From: Massospora cicadina
Lineage: Eukaryota; Entomophthoromycota; Entomophthoromycetes; Entomophthorales; Entomophthoraceae
DNA: 64,000 nucleotides
NCBI GenBank assembly: GCA_022478985.1
Contig: JAKSZP010014907.1
Location: 1-64,000 of the forward strand
Direction of reading: 5' to 3'
The notes below the pieces were generated by a model that saw only the letters and a list, made by a program, of their open reading frames with translations, searched no databases and was not told where the DNA came from. The position numbers and the translations under genes are program-made. This document shows, piece by piece, positions 1 through 11,498 of this stretch. Positions within the stretch are counted from its first letter, which is position 1; every line of letters starts with the position of its first letter.

Positions 1-416
1 TCCGCTGTTCTCAGCATTGGGCCTCGCTCCCATGAGGTTTCTCTTGTTGTCTAGCTTTCATTGGTCACCAATCCTAGGGAGTCAACCCCATTATCCATGC
101 TAGTTGCAAGGGCCCTATGACCCATTGATGCGCTTGCACGTTTTATCATCGTTCATGTCACCAGATTGTTACTTGACATACATGTGTTGTATTGCCCTTC
201 CCTGTTTCTAGTCATAGGGGGGCTTGGGCCAGCGGGAAGTTCATTAGATGGCACATGCATTGTAGCATCCTTCATATTATTGTTGTTAATTGATATCAGC
301 GCAGGCAAGTCATCCATTTCTATGTGCTGTGCACATATGGGCGGATTGGCTTCCCTACACTTGGGTGGTTGGCCATTGTTCACTGATCTATAATTGCAGT
401 GCGCACTGGCAGTTGG
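1..416. other. Unassigned sequence at window edge
   Basis: I recognise no domain, LTR end or repeat here. Short open frames occur on both strands (about 75-91 codons near 153-428) but none shows a known motif, so I treat them as chance. It may be the end of an older element that starts outside the window. Confidence 0.3.
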
Positions 417-502
417 TTGCTCTCTCAATTCTTTTTTTTTTTAGTACTAGATGGTCCCAACCCAAGGGGGGGGATTCATCGATGTTTGCTCTCTCAATTC
501 TT
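417..502 (-). mobile_element. Micro-retroposon copy 1 with 17-bp TSD
   Basis: A 52-bp insert (434-485) lies between two identical 17-bp direct repeats, 417-433 and 486-502 (ttgctctctcaattctt). Read on the minus strand the insert begins near CATCGATGAATCC, has a C-run, then GGGACCATCTAGTACT and ends in a run of A. A 3' poly-A tail and long target-site duplications are hallmarks of LINE-mediated retroposition. Copies 2 and 3 at 38315-38364 and 38735-38815 share the same 3' end. Confidence 0.8.
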
Positions 503-1624
503 GTTCAGTTCATTTTTTGATTTAATAAGTGATGTATATGAGAGAAAAAAGCTGATTATGCTAGAGGAGATATTTTTAAAATCAATTGGACAATCTCAAT
601 CAAAAATTGAGATAATGGTTACACGGCTGAACTTTCATAAACATTAACCAATCACCAAGTGAATGGTTAAAATTGAGCTTATCAAATAGACAGATGCAAC
701 CATTCAAAATCAAACCTATCAAATTGATAAATTTTGAGGACACACTGACAGACAAACATTTTTAATTTTTTCTAAAGACACTGTATTGTTGATCCAGTGA
801 ATTTAAAATTTTATTTTTGTGCCCCTATAATTTGCACAAATATTTTCCTTCAAATCTGTTTAAGGGTTAACTAAACCACTAAACCACTTAGCTAAAACCA
901 TTAGATTAAAAATCAATCAATTACCAACCACTTCGTAAACCAAAACTAAATGTATCAAAACAACCAAAATCACCAACCACTTACCAAAATCAATTAACTT
1001 ATCAAATCAACCAATCACTAACTTCTTTATTAAAACTGTTAAGCTTACTAATCAACCCAAAATTACCAACTGATCACCAAAACCATTTAATTATCGAATC
1101 AACTGAATATCAAACTTCTTGTCCATAACAATATACTGATTTCCATTAAAAACATATAAAATTTTAACTTGTTACATATAAATTTTTTTATTTTATTATG
1201 AAAATTAAAAATCCGGCTTTGAGGTGCACACGGACCCCCTCCCATCCACCTATAGTCAAATTTTCAGAGCTCTATATGCTCTAGTTTTGGCTGGGAATCG
1301 CACACATACACATACACATTTGCTTTTATATATAGATAATTAGGATTCTTAATTTGAGGAAACCATAACTTAAATGTAGTCCATAGGCTACCTGGATAAG
1401 CTTTAGGGTACTCAGATTATAGCTTGCCTATCATTTTCTATAGAGGCGCTTTATAATACTTGAAATATGATAAAAAATAACCTCATAATGATTCAGTTTT
1501 TCTGAGGTTAACTAAATTTGTAAGGGTATAGTTTTAGAATTTTTGGCCTGGCAATAGGGTTACCTAGCATCAACTATATGCAAGTGGCATATATCTAAAC
1601 AACCTAGCTGGATCATTTCCAATA
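503..1624. other. AT-rich unassigned flank
   Basis: No gene is seen. Around 840-1130 the sequence is low in complexity, repeating short motifs built from accaa and atcaa. At 1290-1337 there is a run of aca/cat dinucleotide-like repeats next to tttatatatagat, which resembles the end of some LINE or Helitron-like elements, but I cannot assign it. The last 280 bases are the flank of the DNA transposon. Confidence 0.4.
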
Positions 1625-1925
1625 ACACAAGCCTGCAATGGTTCTGTTTTGTAATTTTTGATGATTGATTCCTATGTATATTTGTGCGCTGAACCCAAAA
1701 ATGACCTTAGTTATTCCCATCATGTCAGAATTTTTGCAAATTGTAATTTGCCAAATGTATTATATGTCAAAAGATATCACAAATATGAGCCTTAATAATA
1801 GAATGAAATAGGTTTTTTTCATATAAAATGCATTATTTTATGGCTTATGATAAACATAATTTAATAAAATATAGAAATATAGAAAATAAAAAATTCATGA
1901 TTTTAGTCACTGTATTGATGTCTTT
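1625..1925 (+). repeat. Left terminal inverted repeat of the DNA transposon
   Basis: The reverse complement matches 17265-17571 over its whole length with modest divergence and small indels. Blocks such as TTTGCAAAAATTCTGACATG and TCATATTTGTGATAT are shared. The left repeat ends outward in acacaagcctgca. The stop codon of the transposon gene (1903-1905) lies inside its inner edge. Confidence 0.8.
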
Positions 1926-3057
1926 TTGGACATCTATGCTCTGTTTCAGGCTTTTCAATGCATGTTCTCTTATGAATATTCTTGGTGAAATATCCAGCAA
2001 AGTCTGCCATCACTGTAGTATTCCACCTTTCTTGGTAACGCTTTTCCATTTCTTTGATGTCCTGATGAAATCTCTCACCAATTGCTTCACTAACAGCACC
2101 CAGATTCTCAGAAAAGTAGTCCAAATGTGAATGTAGGAAATAAACCTTCAAACTTATATTACGCCTAAATTTTAGTACTTCTGCAACATAGTCTCAACAA
2201 TAGACTTGAAATTTGGATCCTTCTTGTTGCCCAGAAACTTGATTACTAAACCTTTTAAGGTGACCAGGCTTCTTTTTCAGCAACTTCCATTTCTTTTTTA
2301 AAATTTCCATATTTGCAAAGTTTTCTAGTGTCTGGACCTGTAAAGACACCATCTTTTAGTTTTGCAGTTGACAAGGCTGAGAATTTGTTATTGATGTACT
2401 AGAAATCTTTACCATCTTTTGGTAAGGCTTTCACAAATTGCTTCATCAAGCCTAAATTAATATGTAGAGGTGGTAGGAGAACTTTTGTTGACTTGATGAG
2501 AGTTTTTTTGGAGCACATTTTTACTCCAGGTTCCAATGAAGCTCATTGTGCCAATCTTTATTTTTTAATGATTTTACCTGTATTTTGCTATCCCATTCAC
2601 ATAAAAAACAAGAAAACTGTGTGTACCCACCTTGCTGTCCAATAATCATTAATATTATTTTGAGATCACCATGCATGATTCACTTATGATTGTTGTACTT
2701 AATTTTTGGAAAACAAATTGTAAATTGTCATACCATTCAATTAAGTGTACAGAATATCATATAGGTATTAATGCATACCTGTTTCCTTTGTGAAGCAGGA
2801 AAACTTTAAGGCTTTGTTTTGGCAAATCAGTGAATAGTCTTCAATCAGTGCTTTTGTACAGAATGTTGAATTTCTTGAAAAGTCCAAACACATCATTGCA
2901 GAATACTAAGTTTCCTTCTTCCAAAAAGTATGGGATAAAATCTTTTTCTCAGTACCTAAATCAGGAAAATAAAGTGCCATCTGCAAGCAACTTCTTATCT
3001 TTAAGCCATGAACCAAGCAAGTCTGAAGCCTTTTTGATCAGATATAAGTCACAAATC
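1903..3057 (-). pseudogene. C-terminal two thirds of the DNA-transposon protein
   Basis: Read on the minus strand this encodes the C-terminal part of a conserved protein family I recall from cnidarians, arthropods and some vertebrates as unnamed proteins. Visible family blocks, in order, are a segment with RLFTDL and LLHKGN (about 2780-2850), QQGGYTQFSCFLCEWDS (about 2590-2650), VLLPPLHINLGLMKQFVKAL (about 2430-2490) and LHSHLDYFSENLG with GERFHQDI (about 2060-2145). The frame is broken by several stops and shifts. The protein stops at 1903. The frame resumes at 16458 on the other side of the inserted LTR element, where the sequence joins without loss. The Cys, His and acidic residues suggest a nucleic-acid enzyme such as a transposase, but I cannot name a catalytic triad. 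Confidence 0.7.
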
Positions 3058-3871
3058 TGTAAGTCCAGGGGAACGTACCCTGTGTGTTGACTGGGCTCTC
3101 TTCCCATTTCCAAACAAAAAGGCTCTGAAGAGGGTGGCGGTCCCTAGTGTCACCCAGGATGATCTTGCCCACATGGAAGATGAGCGCTGGGTAACAGCCC
3201 TCCCTCTTTGGGCCCCTCCCCCAGTGCCCACATTTTTCTCTCCAGAACTGGTATGCCTGATTGGGGAAATTTGCACCAAAATCTGCTGAAATTAAGTCAA
3301 TAAGTTTGGAAATGAGTGGAAATGAGCCCAATGATCAGGATCCACATAGTCAAGAAGGAATGAAGTTTGACTCATCAGCTAAATTCACTGACAGTTTCAA
3401 TTCAGTCAACACCTCAATCATCAAAATTAACCCCCTCCCAAAATTGTTGGGTATGATTCCTGACGTGCAGGGAGCAGCATTGAACACCATTGGCAATAGT
3501 TTGAAGCTTCCTTCCAGTCAATCAGGTGTTGTGGCTGACACAACGCTTTTAACCAAACAAACAGCCCAGTGACTGGGCATGGGTGGGTTGGGCATTCTGA
3601 ACCTGTCTAACCATTTGGGACCACCCTTATGTGGGGTGACCATGGGGGATTTCCGTTGCTCGTCAGGCTAGATGCTGTTGCACTAACTGCCAGAAATGCA
3701 GTCAGGTCTCAGTTCGGGCATTTGAGGTTGAACTGACAGCAACTTGGACTTCCGCCATACTCTTTGATGTCAGTTCCCAGTGAACTTATCTGTCCCCATT
3801 CCCAAATAATTCTCCAGTTAGGTCAAACTTGAGGGACCTGATCCTAGCTTGTTTCCTCTCCAATTAACCAC

Positions 3872-3978
3872 TATTTAATCAGTTGCATCGCACTGAGAAA
3901 AATTATTGGTCAATTTTTCTTTCCTAAATTTTACATTGGAAACTTTTTCAAAAATCAGTTTTTATGTTGAAAAATAAA
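3872..3978 (+). promoter_or_regulatory. Inferred A1 promoter, RNA start and poly(A) signal in the LTR
   Basis: A TATTTAA box (3872-3878) lies about 30 bases upstream of ATTGGTCAATT (3905-3915), and AATAAA follows at 3973-3978. The same order and spacing recurs in the LTRs of A2 and A3 (there with AATAAA or ATTAAA), fitting a U3-R-U5 layout with a short R. The start site is inferred from spacing and from complementarity of this segment to the PBS. Confidence 0.6.
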
Positions 3979-4163
3979 CCGCCTTTTCTGCCAACCCTCA
4001 CAATCCCCTCAGGGTCAACGGCCATACCTGTCTGGTATTTTGTTATGTGCCTGTATGAGATTCTGGCTCACTGGAAGTTTTTGAGAAAATTCCTTTCCAG
4101 TTCCATATCTGTCATACCAGCAGCAGTGCCTTTGGCATTCTGGTTTGCCATTTGGGTGATCTG
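3964..4163 (+). pseudogene. A1 LTR-encoded hydrophobic ORF, first part
   Basis: An ATG at 3964, about 60 bases after the inferred RNA start, opens a frame rich in hydrophobic residues (VWYFVMCLYEILAHW, then VPLAFWFAIWV). A2 interrupts it; joined to 11504-11615 the phase is kept, giving 103 codons and a TAG stop at 11613. The predicted chain has three or four possible membrane segments. A homologous frame exists in A3 (25095-25424), and the C-terminal motif AFWxAxWVLxHxxWQA is shared with A2. In the A1 3' LTR the start codon is changed to AGG (16204-16206). The role is unknown; a membrane-anchoring N-terminal domain of the polyprotein is an inference. Confidence 0.6.
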
Positions 4164-5602
4164 TGTCATGGAAATGGCAGAAGAAGTTTAGACCAGCTTG
4201 CCAGTCAGGATGCATAAGCACCCAAAAAGCAAGCCAGAATTCCAGAGGCATTGCTGACTGAATGACATTATATAGAGCCGGGCATTGGGAAACAACAAAC
4301 TGTTGGTGTAACACAACAATGAGAATGATCCCAACGACAAACCACAATGAGCCCACTCCTGACCCAGGGGGCCTTGCTGCAGGGGGTGGGATCACAGAGA
4401 TAGTTTCAATAAGTTCATTGGCATATTGGGTCATTTCAACCAGGGAGGCAAGGAGATGGATTCTCTCTTGCAATTGGCGGACATACGGCCACAAGATCCC
4501 CATGTACTGTTGCCAGAAGTTCATGATAATGGGGTTATAGAGCTAAAATATTGGACTCGCTGAATTCAATTGATGACGGAGTGAGCCATAGTGACCATAA
4601 GTACTGGTAGAACCCATCTGGTATATGGACCAACGGGCCACCAGGGAAACACCAGGGAAACGCCATCAGGGATGCAGTCAGAAGGAGTAATACAATAAAA
4701 TTTGTTTGGTTTTTTGGCAAAATTTTTTATTGAAGGAAAAGGAAGAAAATTGACCAGCAATTTTCTCAGTGCTATGCAACTGATTAATTAGTAGTTGATT
4801 GGGGTAGTGAAAAGCTGGGATCAGGACTCTCAATTGTGACCTAACTAGCAAATCATTTGGGAATGGACAGGTTTTTTCCTTGAGAAATGACATCAAAAAA
4901 TTTGGTAGCAGGCCAAGTCGCTGTCAGTTTGACCTTGAACATCTTAACTGAGGCTCAGCTACATTTCCGATGGTTGGTGTGATGGCGTTTGGCCCAATGA
5001 GTGATGGGAACCCCTTAAGGCCACCCCACATAGGGGCGGGTCCATTAAGTTGGGAACAGGTTTGAATGCCCAACCCAACCACGCTCAGTCACTGGGCCGT
5101 TCGTTTGGTCAGTAGCATCACATTGGCTGCAACGCCCAAATTGTCAACAGGGGATTTCAAACCCTCATTGATGGTGTCCAATGCTATAGCCTGCCCATTA
5201 AAGATGATCCCCAACGACTTTGGTAGGGAGGTGTTTTGTTTGATCAACATATTAATTGAATTGGAACTGTTGGGCATTCCGGACAATAGCTTAGTCTTCA
5301 TGCCTTTCTGGCCATTTGAGATCCAAGAATTAGCCAGATTACCACTTGAATTAGATCTAATTGATTTCAATTTGACAATCTCAGTGCAAATTTCGCTGAT
5401 TCCCCATAACAGTTCTGCTGAGGTGAGTGTGGGTACTGGGGGTGGGATCCAAAGCAGAAGAGCTGTTACCCAGCGCTCATCTACTATGTGAGCGAGATCT
5501 CTCTGAGTAACAAGGGGTACCGCCATCATCTTTGGTGTCTTCTTATTGAAAAACATGAAAATGGCCCAATCAATGGCCAGAGGACGTTCCCTGAGACTTA
5601 CA
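4164..5602 (-). repeat. A2 3' LTR
   Basis: Matches 10077-11498. On the sense strand it begins TGTAAGTCTCAGGG at 5602, directly after the purine tract GGAAAAAGAAAAGGGTAA, and ends CATGACA at 4164. It holds a second copy of the LTR-encoded frame with an ATG near 4524, which is longer here because the 5' copy suffered a one-base deletion. Confidence 0.9.
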
Positions 5603-7230
5603 TTACCCTTTTCTTTTTCCAAAGGAAGGGCCCCACTACCACGAAACTGCACAAGAGCCACATTCTCATGCGCCTTGGTCAACTTGATCGCCATAATCAT
5701 TGCAACTTTTTTTGGGGGGGTGGGGAGCATTGGGGTGGGATGTGTGGAACGCTTCAACCAGGGCCATGCAATTAGCGCAATCACGCGCCTTGACCCAACT
5801 GTTTTTTGTAGGCCAGATACCCTTTCCAGGCCATAAGATATTGTACAGAATGTCGGGATTTCTGGGATGCCAGGATAGCCTCTACCTCGTCCTCTTCCCC
5901 ATTATCAATGACAATTGGTTCCAGTTTCATGGGAATTGCACCCTTAAAGGGCGACAGCTGGGAAACATGGAAAACAGGATGCTGCTTCCAATGCGCAGGG
6001 AGCTTCAGTCAGAACGCCCCATTCACCAGTACCTCCTCCACCAAATGGGAACCTGAGCATTTACTAGCGAATTTATGGGAAGGGGCTTGAATTTTTAAGT
6101 GACGGATATTGAGCATGACATAGGAGCCCACTGTAAAATTGTGACCTGGAAGGTGCTTATGATCCGTAAACCACTTGTAGTCATCTATGGCTTTAGTGAA
6201 GTGTTCCCGCACTAAGGCTTGAGTCAATCTGATATGGGCAGCATGATACGTGGCAGCTTGAACCTCAGGATGCAAGCACAGCCTGACCAAAAATGAAGAA
6301 TTGTAACCCAGCGTTGCTTCATAGGGGGAAAACCCCAAGGATGTGTGGGTCCCATTATTGTAAGAAAATTGGGCGAGAGGAAGGTCATTTGCCAAAGTAT
6401 CCTGCACGGCTGCAGCATAGCAACGCAGGTACTTTTCAAGGACTTGATTTACCTGCTCAGTTTGTCCATCGGACTGGGATGATATGCTGTGGAGCAACAG
6501 GGGGATAATTTCAGAATTGATAGAAGTTCACTCCAAAACTGCGCGGTGAACTGGGAACCACGGTCACTGATGATCTCCTGGGGGAGACCAAACATTGAAA
6601 ACACATGGCGTACATAAAGGCGAGCAGTTTCTTCTGATGTAATCATGGAAGTATAAGGTATAAAAAGGGAAAATTTCATGAAGTGATACACCACTACCAT
6701 CACCGCTGTGAACCTATTAGATCAGGGGGAGTTCGATGATAAAGTCCATGGACACTGATATCCATGGCCCCTCCGCCTGCTGTAAGAGATACAGGAGGCC
6801 ATTTTTACCAGAGCGATATGACTTAGACCTGGTGCAAATAACACAATTGGCGATCCAGGCCAGAACCTCTTTTGTCAGACCTGCCCAATTGAAGGTCCTC
6901 TTGATAAAATCAATGCATTTTTTGCTGCTGGGATGTCCAAATGTGGGGAGATTGTGATGTGCGTGGAATACCTCCAATTGGAAGGAGGGGGAACCCAGAT
7001 GCAAGATCAAAAGTAAATGAGTCCCTCTTTAAGGAGTATAGGAAATGTTTGTGACTTGGGTGAGCCAACTGCTTGACCAATGCTAAGCCCTCAGGGCAAG
7101 CCGTTTGACTGGCTAAAACCTGGGCCACTAATGGGGCGTCAGGAGCCAAAGTGATGAATGAGACAATGGGGGGAACAATTGACAGAATTTGAGTAGCAGG
7201 AATCATGGTAATGAGGTCCAATTCCTCTGG
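5603..7230 (-). pseudogene. A2 integrase with C-terminal chromodomain
   Basis: Integrase joins retrotransposon cDNA to chromosomal DNA. On the minus strand the HHCC zinc part is near 6840-6960 (GHPSSKK, NCVIC). The catalytic core follows with SMDFIIEL near 6725-6750, IISDRGSQFTAQFW near 6545-6590 and SDGQTEQVNQ near 6440-6475, so all three acidic positions can be seen across frames. The chromodomain motif QYLMAWKGY lies near 5815-5845, a mark of chromoviruses, where it usually guides integration to marked chromatin. Stops and at least three frame changes break the gene. The linker at 6910-7221 joins it to RNase H. Confidence 0.85.
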
Positions 7231-7269
7231 GTCTGAGGAACAGTGGGAGGGGCTGCGACTTAGAAAATC

Positions 7270-8600
7270 TGGAAGTACATTGAGTGCACCTTTTACGAAT
7301 TTTTATTTAAAGTTAAAACTCCACAGGTCCTGATAGGTTCAGGCTTGCCGATGCACCAATTTTTGGGGTTTATGAAAATATAAAAGAGCCTGGTGATCCA
7401 TGCGGACTGTCAATTCATGTTGAGCACCCTGCAACAGATACCGGCAATGAGTTAATGCCCATGCAACAGCAGCCAATTCTTTGTCATATATGGCCCAAGA
7501 CTGCTCCATTGCCGTGAACTTCCAGGAAAAGTAAGCGACTGGGTGTTCAAAACCATCATGCTACTGAAGCAACACTGCTCCCACTGCTACCGCGAGACAT
7601 CACATGCAACAATATATGGCTTAGTGGGATCAGCATGCTTCATAATGGGTGGAGACACAAACACCTCTTTGATCGATTCAAACGCCTGCTGGCATTAAGG
7701 CATCCAGAAAAACGGTACATTTTTTCCTGTAAGGGGGTGGATGGGGCTGCAAGCTGGGACAGTGCTGAGGAGAACTTTTTAAGAAAATGATGGTTCCCAA
7801 GAAACTCTGAAGTCGTTTTTGTGTAATTGGGGTTGGCCATTCTCAGATCACGTCTAACTTGTTGGGAGGGATTGCATAACTGTCCTTGAGGACGAGGTTC
7901 CCAAGGAAGGTAACCTCCTCCTTATAAAACTCACACTTGGAAGGCTTGACAAATAAGCCTGCCTTATGCAAGGCGGCCACCACTGCTTCCAAGTCAGTAG
8001 CGTGTTGTTCAGGAGTTGGGGAGTGAACCAAGATATCATCGATGTATGCAACTGCACAGGTAAACTGGAGGTCACCCAGTATATTTTTGATCATATCTTG
8101 AAATGTAGTGGGAGCATTTTTCAGCCCAAAGGGCATTACACAGAATTGGAAAATGCCGCGCTTCATCCAGATCGCTGTTAACCATTCTTGCCCTTTCATT
8201 ACCCAAATTTTGTTGAAAGCATTCACCAGATCCAGCTTAGAAAACACCTGAGATTTGGCGATTGCTTGGCTTATAATCTGTTCTAAAGGCAGGGGGTAGG
8301 GATCAGAAACCGTTATTTTGTTTAAATGGCCGTAATCTATGCAGGGACAAAGAGAACCATCCGCCTTTCTGGCGAAGACAATGGGGAGGCGATGGGCGAG
8401 GTCTCCTTGAACAGCCACACTTTTTTCAGCATATCATCCAACCAGGTATTGAGTGCAACTTCTTCCTCCGCTGTATGGGGATACAACGGGCAGTTGATGT
8501 TCACCAACTCCACGGTCATTCAAAACCCACAATTGAACCTAGTGTGCGGGGGCAGGCGATCCGCCTTTTCCAAGTTGAAGATTCTCCAATAGTACATTAA
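7270..8600 (-). pseudogene. A2 reverse transcriptase and RNase H
   Basis: The RT copies element RNA to DNA; RNase H removes the RNA strand. The best RT stretch is 7843-8418, with FSKLDLVNAFN, VMPFGLKNAPTTFQ and the active-site motif VAYIDDILVHS near 8030-8055 (YIDD intact). The N-terminal part (8337-8600) has CPLYPHTAEEEVALNTWLDD. RNase H follows at about 7280-7640, with the DHQALLYF-type block near 7350-7400, but is broken by stops. The order PR-RT-RH-IN is that of Ty3/gypsy. Confidence 0.88.
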
Positions 8601-8799
8601 GCTTTTGGGAAAATCAGCTGTAATGCCCGCAGAAGTGACTAGGGAAGTGATAGAACTGGTTCCTTGTGTCTTCTTAAGGGTGTTGATCAAGGGAAATTCT
8701 CCCTCCAGATGATCATTAGCAAATGACAATGTATTAGACTCCAAGTGAATCTTAACATGTTGTCGGCGCCACCACCCCACACCTAAGATCACCAGAAAC

Positions 8800-9350
8800 A
8801 CCAGGTTTGGCATGGCCAAAAATCGATCATAGAAGCTGAATTGGTGGATTGAAAAAGGTACCAGTCAGCAAACAACATATGAGATCTGAGAAGCAGATGA
8901 GGCCACCATCACTGAGGGACCCACATTCATTCTCATTTCCAATTGTTGAGCCAGCTCAACACTCATGAAGTTCCCTGCAGCTCCAGTATCTACCAGGGCC
9001 TCAAAGGAAACATGATGCAAGCTGACACTAATCTTCATAGGCAATATGAAATAAGCAAAGTTTTGTTTATTGGAAGATTTGACCAACTCTTTATGACTGA
9101 AAAAATAACTGGCATATTGGAGGTAAGGTTGGGGGCTTTCACCGGAGCAAAAGATTGGGAGTATGAGGGCGGGGGAAGTGACTTCCTCCGTCTGGGCCAT
9201 AACAGATTCATTTATAGGTGATTTTGTATCAGCCAACTTGGACACAGGGGTTACAACAGAATTGGCACCCAGATCTACCACTAGTTTGGAGGAAGGCGCA
9301 TCATCTGCATCTACTTTGGGTAACCTGATCATAAAATTCCCCTTTTGATA
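8800..9350 (-). pseudogene. A2 aspartic protease
   Basis: The protease would cut the polyprotein into mature parts. The active-site block EALVDTGAAGNFMS is intact on the minus strand near 8960-9005, in an open stretch from 9332 down to 8865. The downstream C-terminal block (VFLVILGVGWW) is near 8765-8800, with shifts between. About 120 residues upstream form a Pro/Ser-rich linker to the Gag remnant. The closest match in the window is the A1 protease at 11877. Confidence 0.8.
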
Positions 9351-9424
9351 ATGGGTAACATGGCGGGGGAAGGCATTAATTGAGGATGTGGTGGCACATA
9401 TTTGATCTACTGTCCTTGGGCGGT

Positions 9425-10436
9425 GGACCAGACCTTGTGATGAGCGGAGCCCGAGTCCAAGCCTAATCTAAAGACTGCCTGAAGCATATTGATAGAGAGA
9501 CCCAACGCGGGGCCAGTTCAAGGAAGGTAGAGATCAAAGAACCCAGGCTAGGAGCCTCGGCTATGGCATAGATCAGTCTGAATAGGTAGTCCATTTGTGA
9601 CACAGGGGGTTTCAGGGCAGCTGACACAACAGCCATCAGTGGGGCGGGGTCTCCTGCTTGTGAGGAAGAGTGCAAAAGGCCTCTAACCCAATGGCGGGCA
9701 TCCCCATCCACAGCGTCTAACAACATAAGCCCTTGTTGGGCATGAGATAACGCGGAAGCATTGTTACTCACGATAGCTGTATGCATTTGCACCTCAGTGA
9801 GTGTGTCAAGAACTTGATTGGCGATCTCTCAGGAAGGATTACTCAAGCTTCCTTCCAGGATAGTAGAAGGAGGAGAAGCTGCCATCCGCGCAGCTTGGGT
9901 GGACTGAAGAAGATTTCCCAAGGTATAGCGGATACTTATCCCAAAATCAGAAAGTGACCAAACAAACAACAAACAGCAAGCTGCTGATTGCACATTCATT
10001 TGGTGAAGGGTAACCACTGCAGCGCCCAGTTCAAAGAGCAAGGTGGAAGTAACTGGATATAATGGTTGGTCAATTATGTCATGGAAACGGCAGAAGAAGT
10101 ATAGACCAGCCTGCCAGTCAGGATGCATAAGCACCCAAAAAGCAAGCCAGAATGCCAGAGGCATTGCCAACCAAATGACATTATATGGAACCGGGCATTG
10201 GGAAACAACAAACTGTTGGTGTAACACAACAATGAGAATGATCCCAACGACAAACCACAATGAGTTTACTCCTGACCCAAGGGCCTCGCTGCAGGGGGTG
10301 GGATCACAGAGATAGTTTCAATAAGTTCATCAGTATATTGGGTCATTTCAACTGGGGAGGCAAGGAGATGGATTCTCTCTTGCAATTGGTGAACATACAG
10401 ACACAAGATCCCCATGTACTGTTGCCAGAAGTTCAT
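9425..10436 (-). pseudogene. A2 Gag remnant with N-terminus encoded in the LTR
   Basis: Gag forms the particle. On the minus strand the frame starts at an ATG inside the 5' LTR (10436), shifts once near 10285 (a one-base deletion not present in the 3' LTR copy), then stays open from 10260 to 9829. It crosses the LTR end (10077) and the PBS without a stop. After one TGA it goes on in the same frame to 9463. The LTR part has a membrane-type segment (FVVGIILIVVL) and the motif AFWLAFWVLMHPDWQAG. The Gag part has LMLLDAVDGDARHWVRGLL. I see no zinc knuckle. The fusion of LTR-encoded hydrophobic sequence to Gag is unusual. Confidence 0.6.
10060..10076 (-). promoter_or_regulatory. A2 primer-binding site, candidate for self-priming
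   Basis: Just inside the 5' LTR the sense strand reads TAATTGACCAACCATTA. There is no TGG start as expected for tRNA priming. AATTGACCAA is the exact complement of TTGGTCAATT found at the inferred RNA start in A-family LTRs (A1 3906-3915). This is the arrangement known from Tf1/sushi self-priming elements. Confidence 0.55.
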
Positions 10437-11498
10437 GATATTGGGGTTATAGAGCTAAAATATTTGACTTGCTGAATCCAATTGACAACGGATGGGGCCA
10501 TAGTGATCTTAAGTACTGGTAGAACCCATACAGTATACAGACTGATGGGCCACCAGGGAAACGCCATCAGGGATGCGGTCAGAAGGAGTAATATAATAAA
10601 ATTTGTTTGGTTTTTGGCAAAATTCTTTATTGAAGGGAAAAGGAAGAAAATTGGCCAATAATTTTCTCAGTGTGATGTGACTGATTAAAAAGTGGTCAAT
10701 CGGGGTAGTGACAAGCCAGGATCAGGACCTCAATTTCGACCTAACTGGCGAATTATTTGGGAATGGATGGGTTTATTCCTTGAGAACTGACATTGAAAAA
10801 TTTGGTGGTAGGCCGAGTCGCTGTCAGTTTGAATCAAATGTCTGAACTGAGGCTCAGCTACGTTTCTGATGGTTGGCGTGACGGCGTTTGGCCCAACAAA
10901 TGATGGGATCCCAAGGCCACCCCACTTAGGGGTGGATTCATTTGGTTGGGAATGGGTTCAGGATGCCCAACCCACCCGCACTTGGTTGCTGGGCCATTCA
11001 TTTGGTCAGTAGCATCACATCAGCTGCAACACTTGAATTGTCAACAGGGGATTTCAAACCTTGTTGATGGCATCTGATACTATAGCCTGCCTGTCAAGGA
11101 TGATCCCTGATGACTTTGGTAGGGAGGTGTTTTGTTTGATTGACATATTAATCAAAATGGAACCATCGGGCATTCCAGCTGATAGCTCAGTCTTCATACC
11201 TTTCTGGACATTTGAGATCTGAGCATCGGCCAGATTACCACTCAAATTAGATCCAATCAATTTCAATTTGACAATCTTGGTGCAGATTTCGCTGATCCCC
11301 TGTAACAGTTCTGCCAAGGTGAGTGTGGGTACTGGGGGTGGGATCTGAAGCGGAAGAGCTGTTACCCAGCGCTCATCTACTATGTGAGCAAGATCTTCCT
11401 GAGTAATGAGGGGTACTGCCATCCTCTTCAGTGTCTTCTTATTTGGGAATGGGAAAATGGCCTGATCAATGGCCATAGGATGTTCCCCGGGACTTACA
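10077..11498 (-). repeat. A2 5' LTR
   Basis: Begins at 11498 on the sense strand and ends CATGACA at 10077. It matches 4164-5602 with many substitutions and small indels, so A2 is not recent. A copy of the LTR-encoded frame starts at 10436. Confidence 0.9.

Larger units (their letters stand above)
3058..4163 (+). repeat. A1 5' LTR, first part
   Basis: It matches 15299-16403 of the 3' LTR. U3 is long (about 850 bp), followed by a TATTTAA box, the inferred RNA start near 3905 and a polyadenylation signal at 3973-3978. It is interrupted at 4163 by A2; the last 50 bases resume at 11504. Confidence 0.9.
4164..11498 (-). mobile_element. LTR retrotransposon A2 (chromovirus), nested in the A1 LTR
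   Basis: A 7335-bp minus-strand element, TGTAAGTC...CCATGACA on its sense strand, flanked by atctg (4159-4163) and ctctg (11499-11503), one mismatch apart. The intact A1 3' LTR reads ctctg at this site, confirming the insertion point. LTRs are 1439 and 1422 bp, longer than in A1 and A3 because R-U5 is longer. It carries Gag, protease, RT, RNase H, integrase and chromodomain, all with stops or shifts. Confidence 0.9.

Noticed and set aside
1290..1340. Helitron or LINE terminus suggested by tctatatataaaag-like sequence and aca/cat repeats
   Set aside because: The motif is short and AT-rich; neither a matching second end nor coding sequence was seen.
1621..1624. Target-site duplication of the DNA transposon
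   Set aside because: The bases outside the two TIRs (aata on the left, aatt on the right) are AT-rich and give no unambiguous direct repeat.
4262..4540. Open frame on the plus strand within the A2 LTR
   Set aside because: It is antisense to the LTR-encoded frame of A2 and follows from its composition; there is no independent motif.
10560..10680. Signal-peptide-like hydrophobic run (ILLLLTASLMAFPW) early in the A2 LTR transcript
   Set aside because: No ATG precedes it in frame and it is not in phase with the frame starting at 10436; kept only as a possibility.
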